Below, piece by piece: positions 1-10,612 of a stretch of DNA of 39,616 nucleotides. The stretch's first letter is position 1, and each line of letters starts with the position of its first letter. Source of the stretch: Polaromonas sp. (lineage in GTDB: Bacteria; Pseudomonadota; Gammaproteobacteria; Burkholderiales; Burkholderiaceae_C); NCBI RefSeq assembly GCF_010365105.1, contig NZ_JAAFGZ010000030.1, forward strand, positions 1-39,616, in the 5' to 3' direction. A program made the translations under genes and the position numbers. The notes below the pieces were generated by a model. The model was not told the DNA's origin. It worked only from the letters and a program-made list of their open reading frames with translations, and did not search any database.

Positions 1-435
1 GATGCGCGTGACCGGCTGGCGCAGCACCAGTTGCAAAAAGAACAGCAGCCACAAAACCGCCCAGGCCGCCCAGGACAAGCCGAGCCAGACATCCCCGGTG
101 TTTTGTGCGCCGCGAAGTATGTCGGCGGCCACGGGCAAGGCGGTGATGGCCACGAACAGGCTGAACCAGCCAAGCCCGCGACCATCGACATCGCTAAAGC
201 GATTGGCGGCAAGCCACAGGTAGGTCAGGGAAAACAGCAGCGAGAGCGCAGCCGCCTTGACAGAGGCTGCATCCGCATCCGCGCCGAAGGCTTGCCTGAA
301 AGAGGCCAGCAGACTGATGACGCCCACGAACAGGTTGATGACCCAGATTTCCCAGTCGCTGATGCGCTCCAGCATCCACAAGCCATTGAGGATGAGCACT
401 GCCCCCACATAAAACAGCACCAGTCCCAACAACAT
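1..435 (-). CDS. AmiS/UreI family urea/short-amide channel (C-terminus cut by window edge)
   Basis: Inner-membrane channel of the AmiS/UreI family, which passes urea or short aliphatic amides. The frame reads from ATG at 435 to base 1 without a stop and gives the first 145 residues. They are highly hydrophobic and carry the family landmarks in order: an N-terminal helix starting MLLGLVLFYVGAVLILNG, FVGVISLL near residue 37, TYLWLAANRF near residue 71, the WFSLFVAI segment near residue 90, and WAAWAVLWLLFF near residue 121; this pattern matches Helicobacter UreI by recall. A GGGAG ribosome-binding site lies upstream of the ATG. The gene follows eno on the same strand, but an intrinsic terminator (456-486) separates them, with only 20 bases left before the start codon. 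Substrate is not decidable here: urea from purine breakdown is plausible, but an amide linked to genes beyond the left edge is equally possible. Confidence 0.85.
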   Translation of the reverse strand, partial: MLLGLVLFYVGAVLILNGLWMLERISDWEIWVINLFVGVISLLASFRQAFGADADAASVKAAALSLLFSLTYLWLAANRFSDVDGRGLGWFSLFVAITALPVAADILRGAQNTGDVWLGLSWAAWAVLWLLFFLQLVLRQPVTRI

Positions 436-455
436 GCAATGACTCCCGCTACGAC

Positions 456-486
456 AAAAACCCTGCGCCGACATGCAGCGCAGGGT
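456..486 (-). terminator. Intrinsic terminator after eno, directly before the UreI-type gene
   Basis: On the minus strand a 9-bp perfect stem (ACCCTGCGC pairing with GCGCAGGGT, 9-base loop) is followed at once by a T run (A run at 456-460 on the plus strand). It begins 28 bases after the eno stop codon and ends 20 bases before the ATG of the next gene, so it should end most eno-operon transcripts and reduce expression of the channel gene to read-through. Confidence 0.8.
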
Positions 487-514
487 GACACCAAACCTTT
501 GGCTTGACTTGAAT

Positions 515-1834
<1,320 letters not shown>

Positions 1835-3253
1835 TTAAACCGTGGCGATACGGATCAGGTTGGTGGTGCCCGGCGTGCCAAACGGCATGCCGGCAATCGC
1901 CACGATGATCTGGCCAGCCGTGGCAAACTTCTCGCTGCGCGCCACTTCACAGGCGGTTTCGGTCATCTGGTCCACATCGGACACATTGCCGATATGCACC
2001 GAATGCACGCCCCAGGCCAGCGCCAGGCGGCGCGCCACGCCGATGTCGGGCGTCAGGCTCAGGATAGGCGACTCGGGACGTTCGCGCGCAGCACGCAGGC
2101 TGGTGTGGCCCGAGCTGGTGTAGCAAACAATGGCCGCCGCTTGCAGCAAGGTGACGGCGCGGCGCATGGCGCAGCACACGGCCTCGGCCACATCGCCGCC
2201 CGGACGGGCCGAAGTGTGCGAGGCATCAATCAACTGGCGGTATTGCGGGTCGCCCTCGACCTGCTCGATGATGCGGTTCATCATCCTGACGGCCTCGATC
2301 GGGAACTTGCCCGAGGCTGATTCGGCCGACAGCATGACGGCGTCGGCACCGTCGTAAATCGCCGTTGCCACATCAGACGCTTCGGCGCGGGTGGGCACCG
2401 GGCTGTCAATCATGGATTCGAGCATCTGCGTGGCGACGATCACGGGTTTGCCAAAGCGACGGGCGCTGCGAATGATGCGTTTCTGGATAGCGGGCACGCG
2501 TTCGGCAGGCAGTTCAACCCCCAGGTCGCCACGGGCCACCATCACGGCATCCGACAGCGCGACGATTTCGTCCAGGCGCTCGATGGCCGAAGGCTTTTCC
2601 AGCTTGGAGACGATGGAAGCGCGGTCCCCGATCAGCGCACGCGCCTCGGACACGTCCTCGGGACGCTGCACGAAGGACAGGGCAATCCAGTCGGCGCCCA
2701 GCTCGAGTGCCAGCGCCAGGTCGCGACGGTCTTTTTCGGTCAGTGCCGTGATGGGCAGCACGACGCCAGGAACGTTCACGCCCTTGCGCTCGGACAGCTT
2801 GCCGCCGACCATCACTTTGGTTTCGGCAAAGTCAGGGCCGCAGCTGACGACTTCCAGGCGCAGCTTGCCGTCGTCAAGCAGCAACTCGGCACCCGGCACG
2901 AGTGCGGCAAAAATCTCGGGGTGCGGCAAGCGGGCACGCTGGGCATTGCCGGGCGCTTCATTCAGGTCAAGGCGAAAAGGCTGACCCTCGACCAGCATGA
3001 CCGGGCCGTCAGCAAAAACGCCTACGCGCAGCTTGGGGCCTTGCAGGTCGGCCAGGATGCCGATGGGACGGCCGGTTTCCTGCTCCAGTTCGCGCAGCAC
3101 CGCAAAGCGCGCGCGGTGGTCGTCGGCGCTGCCGTGGCTGAAGTTCAGCCGGAACACGTCGACGCCGGCCATGAACAGCCCGCGAACGATGTCTTTGTCG
3201 GAACTGGCGGGGCCAAGGGTCGCCACAATTTTGGCATTTCGGGTTCTGCGCAT
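1835..3253 (-). CDS. pyk: Pyruvate kinase
   Basis: Cytoplasmic pyruvate kinase, phosphoenolpyruvate plus ADP to pyruvate plus ATP. The 472 residues show the barrel landmarks in order: FRLNFSHGS (34-42, substrate Arg and Asn), LADLQGPKLRVG (68-78) at the start of the B domain, SKLEKPSAIERLDEI (216-230) with catalytic K217 and metal ligand E219, ARGDLGVE (240-247), and ATQMLESMIDSPVPTRAE (274-291). The KLEKP form resembles alphaproteobacterial and rhizobial enzymes. It lies between ttuD (3-base gap) and eno (27-base gap), so it is translated as part of the glyoxylate operon and completes the route to pyruvate. Likely a paralogue of a housekeeping kinase elsewhere; that cannot be tested within the window. 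Confidence 0.95.
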   Translation of the reverse strand: MRRTRNAKIVATLGPASSDKDIVRGLFMAGVDVFRLNFSHGSADDHRARFAVLRELEQETGRPIGILADLQGPKLRVGVFADGPVMLVEGQPFRLDLNEAPGNAQRARLPHPEIFAALVPGAELLLDDGKLRLEVVSCGPDFAETKVMVGGKLSERKGVNVPGVVLPITALTEKDRRDLALALELGADWIALSFVQRPEDVSEARALIGDRASIVSKLEKPSAIERLDEIVALSDAVMVARGDLGVELPAERVPAIQKRIIRSARRFGKPVIVATQMLESMIDSPVPTRAEASDVATAIYDGADAVMLSAESASGKFPIEAVRMMNRIIEQVEGDPQYRQLIDASHTSARPGGDVAEAVCCAMRRAVTLLQAAAIVCYTSSGHTSLRAARERPESPILSLTPDIGVARRLALAWGVHSVHIGNVSDVDQMTETACEVARSEKFATAGQIIVAIAGMPFGTPGTTNLIRIATV

Positions 3254-3256
3254 TTT

Positions 3257-4561
<1,305 letters not shown>

Positions 4562-4591
4562 GGTGGCGCGGGTTCGGTCAGTTGGTAACGC

Positions 4592-5497
4592 TTAGTCGAC
4601 CTTCTGGCCAATCTCGAAGTTCGACATCTTCTCCAGTGCCTTGACCATGGCTGAATGGTCCCAGGCCTTGCCGCCATGGGCGACGCAGGAATTGAACAGC
4701 TCCTGAGCCATCGCGGTGTTGGGCAGGGCCACACCCAGCGCGCGGGCGCTGGACAGCGCCAGGTTCAAATCCTTCTGGTGCAGCTCGATGCGAAAGCCCG
4801 GATCAAAAGTGCGCTTGACCATGCGGTCGCCATGCACTTCCAGAATTTTGGAGGAAGCAAATCCGCCCATCAGGGCCAGGCGCACGCGCGCCGGATCGGC
4901 ACCGGCCTTGGCCGCAAACAGCAAGGCCTCGGCCACCGCCTCGATGTTCAGCGCGACGATGATCTGGTTGGCCACCTTGGCCGTCTGGCCGTCGCCGTTG
5001 CCGCCGACCAGCGTGATGTTCTTGCCCATCAGCTCGAACAAAGGCTTGATGCGCTCGAACGTCGCCTCCGGGCCGCCGACCATGATCGACAGCGTGGCGT
5101 TCTTGGCGCCGACTTCGCCGCCGGACACGGGCGCGTCCAGGTAGTCGCAGCCCAGCGCATTGATTTTTTGCGCAAACGTCTTGGTGGCAATCGGCGAGAT
5201 CGAGCTCATGTCCACCACCACTTTGCCGGCGGTCAGACCGGCAGCAATGCCTTTTTCAGAAAACAGTGCCGCCTCCACGTCAGGGGTGTCGGGCACCATC
5301 ACGATGATGATGTCCGCCCGTTCGGCCACGCCGCGTGCGCTGATGCACTGGGTGGCGCTGCTGCTGGCGATGGCTTCCGGCATCTTGCCCAGCGTGTAGA
5401 CAAACAGCTGGTGGCCCGCATTGATCAGGTGGACGGCCATGGGCGCGCCCATGATGCCGAGGCCGATGAAACCGATTTTGAGGGGTTGTGAAGTCAT
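4592..5497 (-). CDS. glxR: 2-hydroxy-3-oxopropionate (tartronate semialdehyde) reductase
   Basis: NAD(P)H-dependent reduction of tartronate semialdehyde to D-glycerate. The 301 residues belong to the beta-hydroxyacid dehydrogenase family: dinucleotide motif GFIGLGIMG at 9-17, substrate loop DAPVSGGEVGAKNATLSI at 121-138, and the catalytic lysine K174 with N178 in GQTAKVANQ. The frame stays open for 89 codons upstream, but that stretch is antisense-like arginine/serine-rich sequence overlapping hyi; the ATG at 5497 is preceded by AGGAGA at proper spacing and begins the Rossmann fold, so it was chosen. Lies between hyi (28-base gap) and ttuD (30-base gap). Confidence 0.95.
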   Translation of the reverse strand: MTSQPLKIGFIGLGIMGAPMAVHLINAGHQLFVYTLGKMPEAIASSSATQCISARGVAERADIIIVMVPDTPDVEAALFSEKGIAAGLTAGKVVVDMSSISPIATKTFAQKINALGCDYLDAPVSGGEVGAKNATLSIMVGGPEATFERIKPLFELMGKNITLVGGNGDGQTAKVANQIIVALNIEAVAEALLFAAKAGADPARVRLALMGGFASSKILEVHGDRMVKRTFDPGFRIELHQKDLNLALSSARALGVALPNTAMAQELFNSCVAHGGKAWDHSAMVKALEKMSNFEIGQKVD

Positions 5498-5525
5498 GAG
5501 GTGTTCTCCTTTTTGTTGTGATTGA

Positions 5526-6305
5526 TTAACCGGCCAGCTGCTCGCGCCAGCCAAGTCCGGCTTCGGTCGTGGTGGCGGGCTTGTATTCGCAGCCGATCCA
5601 GCCGTCGTAGCCGATGCGGTCCAGCTGCGCGAACAGGAAGGGGTAGTTGATTTCGCCGGTGCCCGGCTCGTTGCGGCCCGGGTTGTCCGCCAGCTGGATG
5701 TGGCCGATGCGCGGCAAATGCTTTTGCATCGTCGCGGCCAGCTCGCCTTCCATGCGCTGGGCATGGTAGATGTCGTACTGCACGAAAGCGTTGTCGGCGC
5801 CGACCTCGTCCAGAATCGACAGCGCCTGGGCGGTGCGGTTCAGGTAGAAGCCCGGAATGTCAAAGGTGTTGACCGGCTCGATCAGCAAGCGCAGACCGGC
5901 CTGTTTCAACTCGGCAGCGGCAAAGCGCAGGTTCTCGACCACCGTCTGGCGCAGCACGTCGTCGGCAACGCCGGCCGGGGCCTTGCCAACCAGGCAATTG
6001 AGCTGTTTCACGCCCAGCGCCTGGGCGTAAACAATGGCTTTGGCCACGCCTTCGCGGAATTCCGCCACCCGCTCAGGCAGGCAGGCAATGCCGCGCTCGC
6101 CTGCGTCCCAGTCGCCGGCGGGCAGGTTGTGCAACACCAGCGTCAAGTGATGGGCATCCAGTCGCTGGCGAATTTCTTCGGCGGGCCAGGCATACGGGAA
6201 CAAAAATTCCACGGCTTTGAAGCCGGCCTTGGCGGCGTGCTCGAAGCGTTCGAGAAACGGCACTTCCGTGAAGAGCATGGTGAGGTTGGCAGCAAAACGC
6301 GGCAT
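5526..6305 (-). CDS. hyi: Hydroxypyruvate isomerase
   Basis: Interconverts hydroxypyruvate and tartronate semialdehyde. The 259-residue protein is a xylose-isomerase-like TIM barrel of the usual Hyi length; E143 in LLIEPVNTFD and E240 in IGCEYKP match the two metal-binding glutamates of the family, and VQYDIYHAQRMEG (175-187) and HIQLADNPGRNEPGTGE (202-218) are typical Hyi segments. AAGGAAA precedes the ATG. It is the second gene of the operon, 43 bases downstream of gcl, the conserved gcl-hyi-glxR order known from enterobacteria and other proteobacteria. Confidence 0.95.
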   Translation of the reverse strand: MPRFAANLTMLFTEVPFLERFEHAAKAGFKAVEFLFPYAWPAEEIRQRLDAHHLTLVLHNLPAGDWDAGERGIACLPERVAEFREGVAKAIVYAQALGVKQLNCLVGKAPAGVADDVLRQTVVENLRFAAAELKQAGLRLLIEPVNTFDIPGFYLNRTAQALSILDEVGADNAFVQYDIYHAQRMEGELAATMQKHLPRIGHIQLADNPGRNEPGTGEINYPFLFAQLDRIGYDGWIGCEYKPATTTEAGLGWREQLAG

Positions 6306-6348
6306 GTCTATTTCCTTGAAGTTGTTGGTTTACGGGATGGCACCAAGA

Positions 6349-8145
6349 CTATTCAAGCAAGCCGGCCAGTTCCAGGCCCTTGAGCCCTTCGGGATGGCGG
6401 CAGTCAATGTCCTCGAACTCGTTGACGTTGTTGATCTCGGTGCCCATGGCGATGTTGGTGACTTTCTCCAGGATGATCTCGACCACCACCGGCACCCGGT
6501 GCTCGGCAGCCATCACCCGCGCCTGCCGCAGCGCCGCCTCGATGTGGGCCGGGTCCTTGACGCGCAGCGCCTTGCAACCCAGGCCTTCGACCACGGCCAC
6601 ATGGTCGACGCCGTAGCTGCGCAGCTTGTCGTCGGAGTCCGGCACATTGATGTTGTCAAACGCCAGCTGCACGCAAAAGTCCATGTCAAAGCCGCGCTGG
6701 CTCTGGCGGATGAGCCCTAGGTAGGAGTTGTTGACCAGCACATGCACATAGGGCAGCTTGAACTGCGCCCCGACGGCGAGCTCTTCGAGCAAAAACTGAA
6801 AGTCGTAGTCGCCGGTGATGGCCACCACCGTGCGGGTCGGGTCAGCCGCCACCACGCCCAGCGCTGCCGGCATCGACCAGCCCAGCGGGCCGGCCTGGCC
6901 GCAGTTGATCCACTGGCGCGGGCCGAAGATGTTCAGGAACTGGCCGGCCGCGATCTGGCTCAGGCCGATGTTGCTGACATACACCGTGTCGCGCGGGAAC
7001 ACCTTGTTCATTTCCTCGTACACGCGCTGTGGCTTGATCGGAATGTTGTCGTAATGGGTCTTGCGGTGCATCAGGCGCTTGCGCTCGGCGCAGCGGCCGG
7101 CCCAGTCGGCGCGATCGGGCAGGTTGCCGGCGGCTTTTCGCTCCCGGGCGACCTCCACGAACAGCTGCAGGGCTGCCTTGGCGTCCGAGACAATGCCCAG
7201 CTCGGGCGTGAAGACGCGGCCGATCTGCGTCGGCTCGATGTCCACATGCACAAAGGTGCGGCCCTTGCAGTACACCTCGGTCGAGCCGGTGTGGCGGTTC
7301 GCCCAGCGGTTGCCGATGCCCAGCACAAAGTCGCTGGCCAGCATGGTCGCATTGCCGTAGCGGTGGCTGGTCTGCAGGCCGACCATGCCGGCCATCAGGG
7401 GATGGTCGTCGGGTATCGTGCCCCAGCCCATCAGCGTCGGAATCACCGGCACGCCGGTCAGTTCGGCAAACTCGACCAGCAGGTCGGACGCATCGGCATT
7501 GATGATGCCGCCGCCGGCAACGATCAGCGGCCGCTCGGCAGCAGCCAGCATGTCCAGCGCCTTGTCGATCTGCTTGCGCGTGGCAAACGGCTTGTACACC
7601 GGCAGCGGCTCGTAGGTGTCGATGTCGAATTCGATTTCGGTCATTTGCACGTCGAAGGGCAAATCGAGCAGCACCGGGCCGGGCCGGCCCGAGCGCATCA
7701 GGTGAAAGGCCTGCTGAAAGGCGCGCGGCAGCTGGCCGGGTTCGCGCACGATGTAAGACCATTTGGTCAGCGGCTTGGAAATGCTTTCAATGTCGACCGC
7801 CTGGAAGTCTTCCTTGTACAGCCGGGCGCGCGGCGCCTGGCCGGTGATGCACAGGATCGGGCAGCTGTCGGCGCTGGCCGAGTACAGGCCGGTGACCATG
7901 TCGGTGCCGCCGGGGCCAGAGGTGCCGATGCACACGCCGATGTTGCCGGCCTTGGCGCGGGTGTAACCCTCGGCCATGTGCGAGGCGCCTTCGACATGGC
8001 GCGCCAGGATGTGGGCGATCGACTGGCGCTCGCGCATGGCCGCATACAGCGGGTTGATGGCGGCGCCCGGCACACCAAATGCCTGCGTCACGCCTTCTTT
8101 TTCCATTACCAGAACGGCGGCCATTGCGGCCTTCATTTTTGCCAT
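6349..8145 (-). CDS. gcl: Glyoxylate carboligase (tartronate-semialdehyde synthase)
   Basis: Thiamine-diphosphate enzyme that condenses two glyoxylate to tartronate semialdehyde and CO2. The 598 residues align closely with E. coli Gcl as I recall it, from [19 protein letters not shown] through [55 protein letters not shown], to the C-terminal [10 protein letters not shown] and [17 protein letters not shown] with the GDx(23-30)N diphosphate-binding region ([13 protein letters not shown]). Residue 51 is valine, the hallmark of Gcl, which lacks the conserved glutamate of other ThDP enzymes. First gene of the operon; an AAGGAG site precedes the ATG and a 124-bp intergenic space separates it from the divergent LysR gene. 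Confidence 0.97.
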   Translation of the reverse strand: MAKMKAAMAAVLVMEKEGVTQAFGVPGAAINPLYAAMRERQSIAHILARHVEGASHMAEGYTRAKAGNIGVCIGTSGPGGTDMVTGLYSASADSCPILCITGQAPRARLYKEDFQAVDIESISKPLTKWSYIVREPGQLPRAFQQAFHLMRSGRPGPVLLDLPFDVQMTEIEFDIDTYEPLPVYKPFATRKQIDKALDMLAAAERPLIVAGGGIINADASDLLVEFAELTGVPVIPTLMGWGTIPDDHPLMAGMVGLQTSHRYGNATMLASDFVLGIGNRWANRHTGSTEVYCKGRTFVHVDIEPTQIGRVFTPELGIVSDAKAALQLFVEVARERKAAGNLPDRADWAGRCAERKRLMHRKTHYDNIPIKPQRVYEEMNKVFPRDTVYVSNIGLSQIAAGQFLNIFGPRQWINCGQAGPLGWSMPAALGVVAADPTRTVVAITGDYDFQFLLEELAVGAQFKLPYVHVLVNNSYLGLIRQSQRGFDMDFCVQLAFDNINVPDSDDKLRSYGVDHVAVVEGLGCKALRVKDPAHIEAALRQARVMAAEHRVPVVVEIILEKVTNIAMGTEINNVNEFEDIDCRHPEGLKGLELAGLLE

Positions 8146-8222
8146 GCGTTGCTCCTTGTGTAAGAAGGCTCGATGATTGGCCGGTCAGGCCGGTTTGGGA
8201 ATGCCACGCTGGCGATAACTCC

Positions 8223-8239
8223 TATTCCGTGGCGGAATA
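8223..8239. promoter_or_regulatory. Perfect 17-bp palindrome, candidate LysR operator for gcl operon
   Basis: Between the divergent gcl and LysR genes lies TATTCCG-TGG-CGGAATA, two 7-bp arms around 3 bases. Its T-N-A dyad form and location (about 30 bases before the LysR start and about 80 before gcl) fit a LysR-type regulator binding site that also serves autoregulation. The assignment is an inference from position and symmetry. Confidence 0.6.
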
Positions 8240-8269
8240 CTGGCGCGGCAACGGTTTACAGTCGGTACC

Positions 8270-9178
8270 ATGGACAGAATCACGGGCATAGGACTTTTCA
8301 TCCGGGTGGTGGAGACCGGCAGCTTCAGCAAGGCGGCCCTGGAGGCGGGCGTGACCCAGCCCACGGCCACCAAGGCGGTGGCGGCCATGGAGCAGCGCCT
8401 GGGCGCGCGGCTGCTGCACCGCTCGACCCGGGGCGTGACGCCTACCGAAACGGGCGCGCTGTATTACGACAAATGCAAGCGCATTGCCCGCGAGATCGAC
8501 GAGGCCGACAACCTGGCCACGCTGCTGCAGGGCGGCGTGGGCGGCACGCTGCGCGTCAGCACCTCGGTGGCCTTCGGCCGGCGCGTGGTGGTGCCGCTGG
8601 CGCTGCGCTACATGCAGCAGCACCCGGATATCACGCTGGACCTCAGCTTTGACGACCGCTATGTGAACCTGGTCGAGCAGGGCGTTGACCTGGCGGTGCG
8701 CATGGGGCCGATGGCCGACTCCAGCCTGGGCGCGCGCTACCTGGGCACCAACCCGTGGCTGATGGTCGCGGCGCCGTCGTATCTGCAGGCACGCGGCACG
8801 CCGGGCAATGCGGCCGACCTCGCGTCGCATGCCTGCCTGGTGTACAGCAGCGTGCAAGGCGACGACCGCTGGAGCCTGGTCAGCCCGGCGGGCCAGAAGC
8901 AGTCGGTGCCGGTGAAGGGCCTGCTGCGCTCGAACAACCTGTCGGCAGTGCTGGCAGCCACGCGCGCCGGCATGGGTCTGGCGGTGCTGCCCTGGTATGT
9001 GGCGCGCGAATCGCTGGCCGATGGCGCGGTCGTGCCGGTGCTGGCCGACCACGGGTTGCCCGAGCAGGAGGTCCACGCCGTGTTTCCCTCGCCCAAGCTG
9101 GTGCCGCTGAAGGTGACGAGCTTCAGCGGGTTTTTGCAGCAGTCGCTGGCCGGCGACTGGTGGCGTCAGGCGATATGA
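8270..9178 (+). CDS. LysR-family regulator, probable activator of the glyoxylate operon
   Basis: Transcription regulator of 302 residues. An N-terminal winged helix-turn-helix (about 1-60, with FIRVVETGSFSKAALEAGVTQPTATKAVAAMEQRLGARLLHR as spread-out LysR motifs) is followed by an effector domain of the CrgA/DmlR-like subgroup (LRVSTSVAFGRRVVVP near 92, VDLAVRMG near 142, GLAVLPWYVA near 242). It is transcribed away from gcl and shares its upstream region with it, the usual arrangement for a local LysR regulator. The inducer is unknown; glyoxylate, tartronate semialdehyde or a purine intermediate are plausible. The gene converges on the porin gene, with a palindromic repeat in between. Confidence 0.9.
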   Translation: MDRITGIGLFIRVVETGSFSKAALEAGVTQPTATKAVAAMEQRLGARLLHRSTRGVTPTETGALYYDKCKRIAREIDEADNLATLLQGGVGGTLRVSTSVAFGRRVVVPLALRYMQQHPDITLDLSFDDRYVNLVEQGVDLAVRMGPMADSSLGARYLGTNPWLMVAAPSYLQARGTPGNAADLASHACLVYSSVQGDDRWSLVSPAGQKQSVPVKGLLRSNNLSAVLAATRAGMGLAVLPWYVARESLADGAVVPVLADHGLPEQEVHAVFPSPKLVPLKVTSFSGFLQQSLAGDWWRQAI

Positions 9179-9242
9179 GGCCTGACGTCTTTCGGCGCAT
9201 ATTTCAAGCCTTTCAGGCCTTTTGCGCAGACTGGGCGCTCAC

Positions 9243-9269
9243 TTTATGCTATCGGATAAATAGCATAAA
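9243..9269. repeat. Palindrome of the GCTAT-N7-ATAGC type between convergent genes
   Basis: Ten-base perfect arms TTTATGCTAT and ATAGCATAAA enclose a 7-base loop, between the convergent LysR and porin genes. The core GCTAT-N7-ATAGC recurs with the same 7-base loop at 10580, 27481 and (one mismatch) 29224. Read on the minus strand the following bases include GCGC and AGGCCTGAAAGGCTT, which resembles, from memory, the tail of a short interspersed element common in Comamonadaceae. It may also act as a bidirectional transcript end. Confidence 0.65.
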
Positions 9270-9294
9270 CCGGGTGAACGGCTTTCGACGCCCC

Positions 9295-10323
9295 TCAGAA
9301 CCGGTGGCGCACACCCACCGAATAGCTGCTGCCATTCGACAGGTTCTCGACCTTGTCGCGCATCGCAACGGCATAAATATCGGTGCGCTTGGACAGGTTG
9401 TAGTCGTATCCCAGGGAAACCGTGTTGCGGTCAGGTCCGGTTTTGGGTGCCACACGTCCCCACGCCGCGAGCACCGCGCCCGCCCCCACCGGCACCCGGG
9501 CACCCAGTTCGGAGATGCGATACGTATTGGTAATCGTCGTGTTCTTGACTTCGCCGTACTGGGCGAAAGCCTTGACGACCGTGAAGTCGTATGCGCCATT
9601 GAGCTGCCAGGTGCGCGTGTCGGCCTGCACCGCCGCCGGCACGGACCTGGTTTCGTCTTTTTTCACCGACTGATAGACCAGCGCAGCAGACAAAGGGCCG
9701 CCGGCATAACCAACGTTGGCACCCCAGTTCGAGCCGTTGCTGGAACCAGCGCCAGTGCTCTTGGTCGCAGCAGCGGCGCCGATCAGGCCGAACTTGAAGC
9801 CGCCAACATCGGGGCTGGCGTAAAGCGCCGAGTTGTTCCAGGCCGAGTCCCCGGTGGCCGTGCCGCTGGTGAAGTAGTGACGGATGCTGGGTGAATAGCC
9901 GTAAGAGTCGCCAAAGGGGTTGAACGACACGGTGGAAATGAACAAAGGCGTGGTGTTGCGCCCCAGCGTCAACGTGCCCAGACTTTTACTCGACAAGCCC
10001 ACCGATGCGGTGCGCGAAAACAGGGTATCCCCCGTAAAGCGGCCCGAAGCGCCGGTGTCGGCCAGCAAGAAACCCTCAAGCCGGAACACGGCGGACAAAC
10101 CGCCACCCAGATCCTCGGCGCCACGCATGCCGAAGTGGCTGGTGGTCAGCTTGCCGCTGTCCACGCCGGTCTGGCGCAGGCCCCCTGGTGCTTTGTTCGA
10201 GCCAATACTCATATCGACCAGGCCGAACAGGGTGACCGAACTTTGCGCCTGGGCACTGAATGCAGTGGCGGCCAGACAGGCCAGGCAGGCCAGGGAGTGG
10301 GATCGCAGGAGAGGTTTCATCAT
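9295..10323 (-). CDS. Gram-negative general porin
   Basis: Outer-membrane trimeric beta-barrel porin of the Burkholderiales type, 342 residues. A signal peptide (about 1-26, cut after FSAQA) is followed by QSSVTLFGLVDMSIG, the standard first strand of this family, then repeated amphipathic strands and a C-terminal GVRHRF ending in the phenylalanine needed for outer-membrane assembly. Two adjacent ATG codons (10323 and 10320) can start it; an AAGG lies about 8 bases upstream. It follows a remnant of a purine permease gene on the same strand; uptake of urate or related solutes is conceivable from context but the sequence does not show specificity. Confidence 0.93.
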   Translation of the reverse strand: MMKPLLRSHSLACLACLAATAFSAQAQSSVTLFGLVDMSIGSNKAPGGLRQTGVDSGKLTTSHFGMRGAEDLGGGLSAVFRLEGFLLADTGASGRFTGDTLFSRTASVGLSSKSLGTLTLGRNTTPLFISTVSFNPFGDSYGYSPSIRHYFTSGTATGDSAWNNSALYASPDVGGFKFGLIGAAAATKSTGAGSSNGSNWGANVGYAGGPLSAALVYQSVKKDETRSVPAAVQADTRTWQLNGAYDFTVVKAFAQYGEVKNTTITNTYRISELGARVPVGAGAVLAAWGRVAPKTGPDRNTVSLGYDYNLSKRTDIYAVAMRDKVENLSNGSSYSVGVRHRF

Positions 10324-10400
10324 GGTGGGGCCTTGAAGTAGGGATCAGGAAGGAAGCACGGGAAGGAATCGAAAACAAAGAAAAAACGGTTGCAGGTGAC

Positions 10401-10575
10401 TCAGTGCGCCTCGGCCAGTTTGGCCGCCTCGATGGAACTGGCCACGTCGGCCCTGGCGCCATTGAAGAACAGGTTGAGCAGCACCGCCGACACGGCGGTC
10501 AGCAAGATGCCCGACTCCAGCAGCGGATGCAGGCTGTGTGCCATTCGATGCATTCAGCGCAGTGCCACCACTGGA
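10401..10575 (-). pseudogene. 3' remnant of a second NCS2 permease gene copy
   Basis: About 175 bases here match the 3' end of the intact permease gene (11681 to about 11855) at roughly 92 percent by eye. The reading frame of the last 45 or so codons ends at the same TGA (10401-10403) and most differences there are synonymous, but further in a TGG tryptophan codon has become TGA, and all homology stops near 10575. It is therefore the tail of a lost or truncated permease paralogue. Its position between the BMP gene and the porin points to a past tandem duplication followed by deletion or gene insertion. Confidence 0.85.
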
Positions 10576-10579
10576 GTCA

Positions 10580-10596
10580 GCTATTGAATAGATAGC
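10580..10596. repeat. GCTAT-N7-ATAGC palindrome
   Basis: Arms GCTAT and ATAGC around the 7-base loop TGAATAG, just downstream of the BMP gene and at the border of the permease remnant. Same core and loop length as the elements at 9243, 27481 and 29224. Confidence 0.5.
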
Positions 10597-10612
10597 GCCT
10601 GACTGTCAGGCG
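10596..10612. other. Hairpin overlapping the BMP gene stop codon
   Basis: CGCCTGAC and GTCAGGCG form an 8-bp perfect stem with a single-base loop (effectively a 3-base or larger loop once strained pairs open); it covers the stop codon at 10606-10608. There is no T run, so it is not a standard terminator; it may stabilise the 3' end or simply mark the boundary of the rearranged segment. Confidence 0.45.

Noticed and set aside
5498..5764. N-terminal extension of glxR by 89 codons
   Set aside because: It overlaps hyi, lacks a domain, and the ATG at 5497 has a good ribosome-binding site directly before the Rossmann motif.
8178..8196. GC-rich dyad (GGCCGG and GGCCGG region) before gcl as a second operator
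   Set aside because: The arms are mostly the self-complementary tetramer CCGG, expected by chance in GC-rich DNA; the 8223 palindrome is far better.
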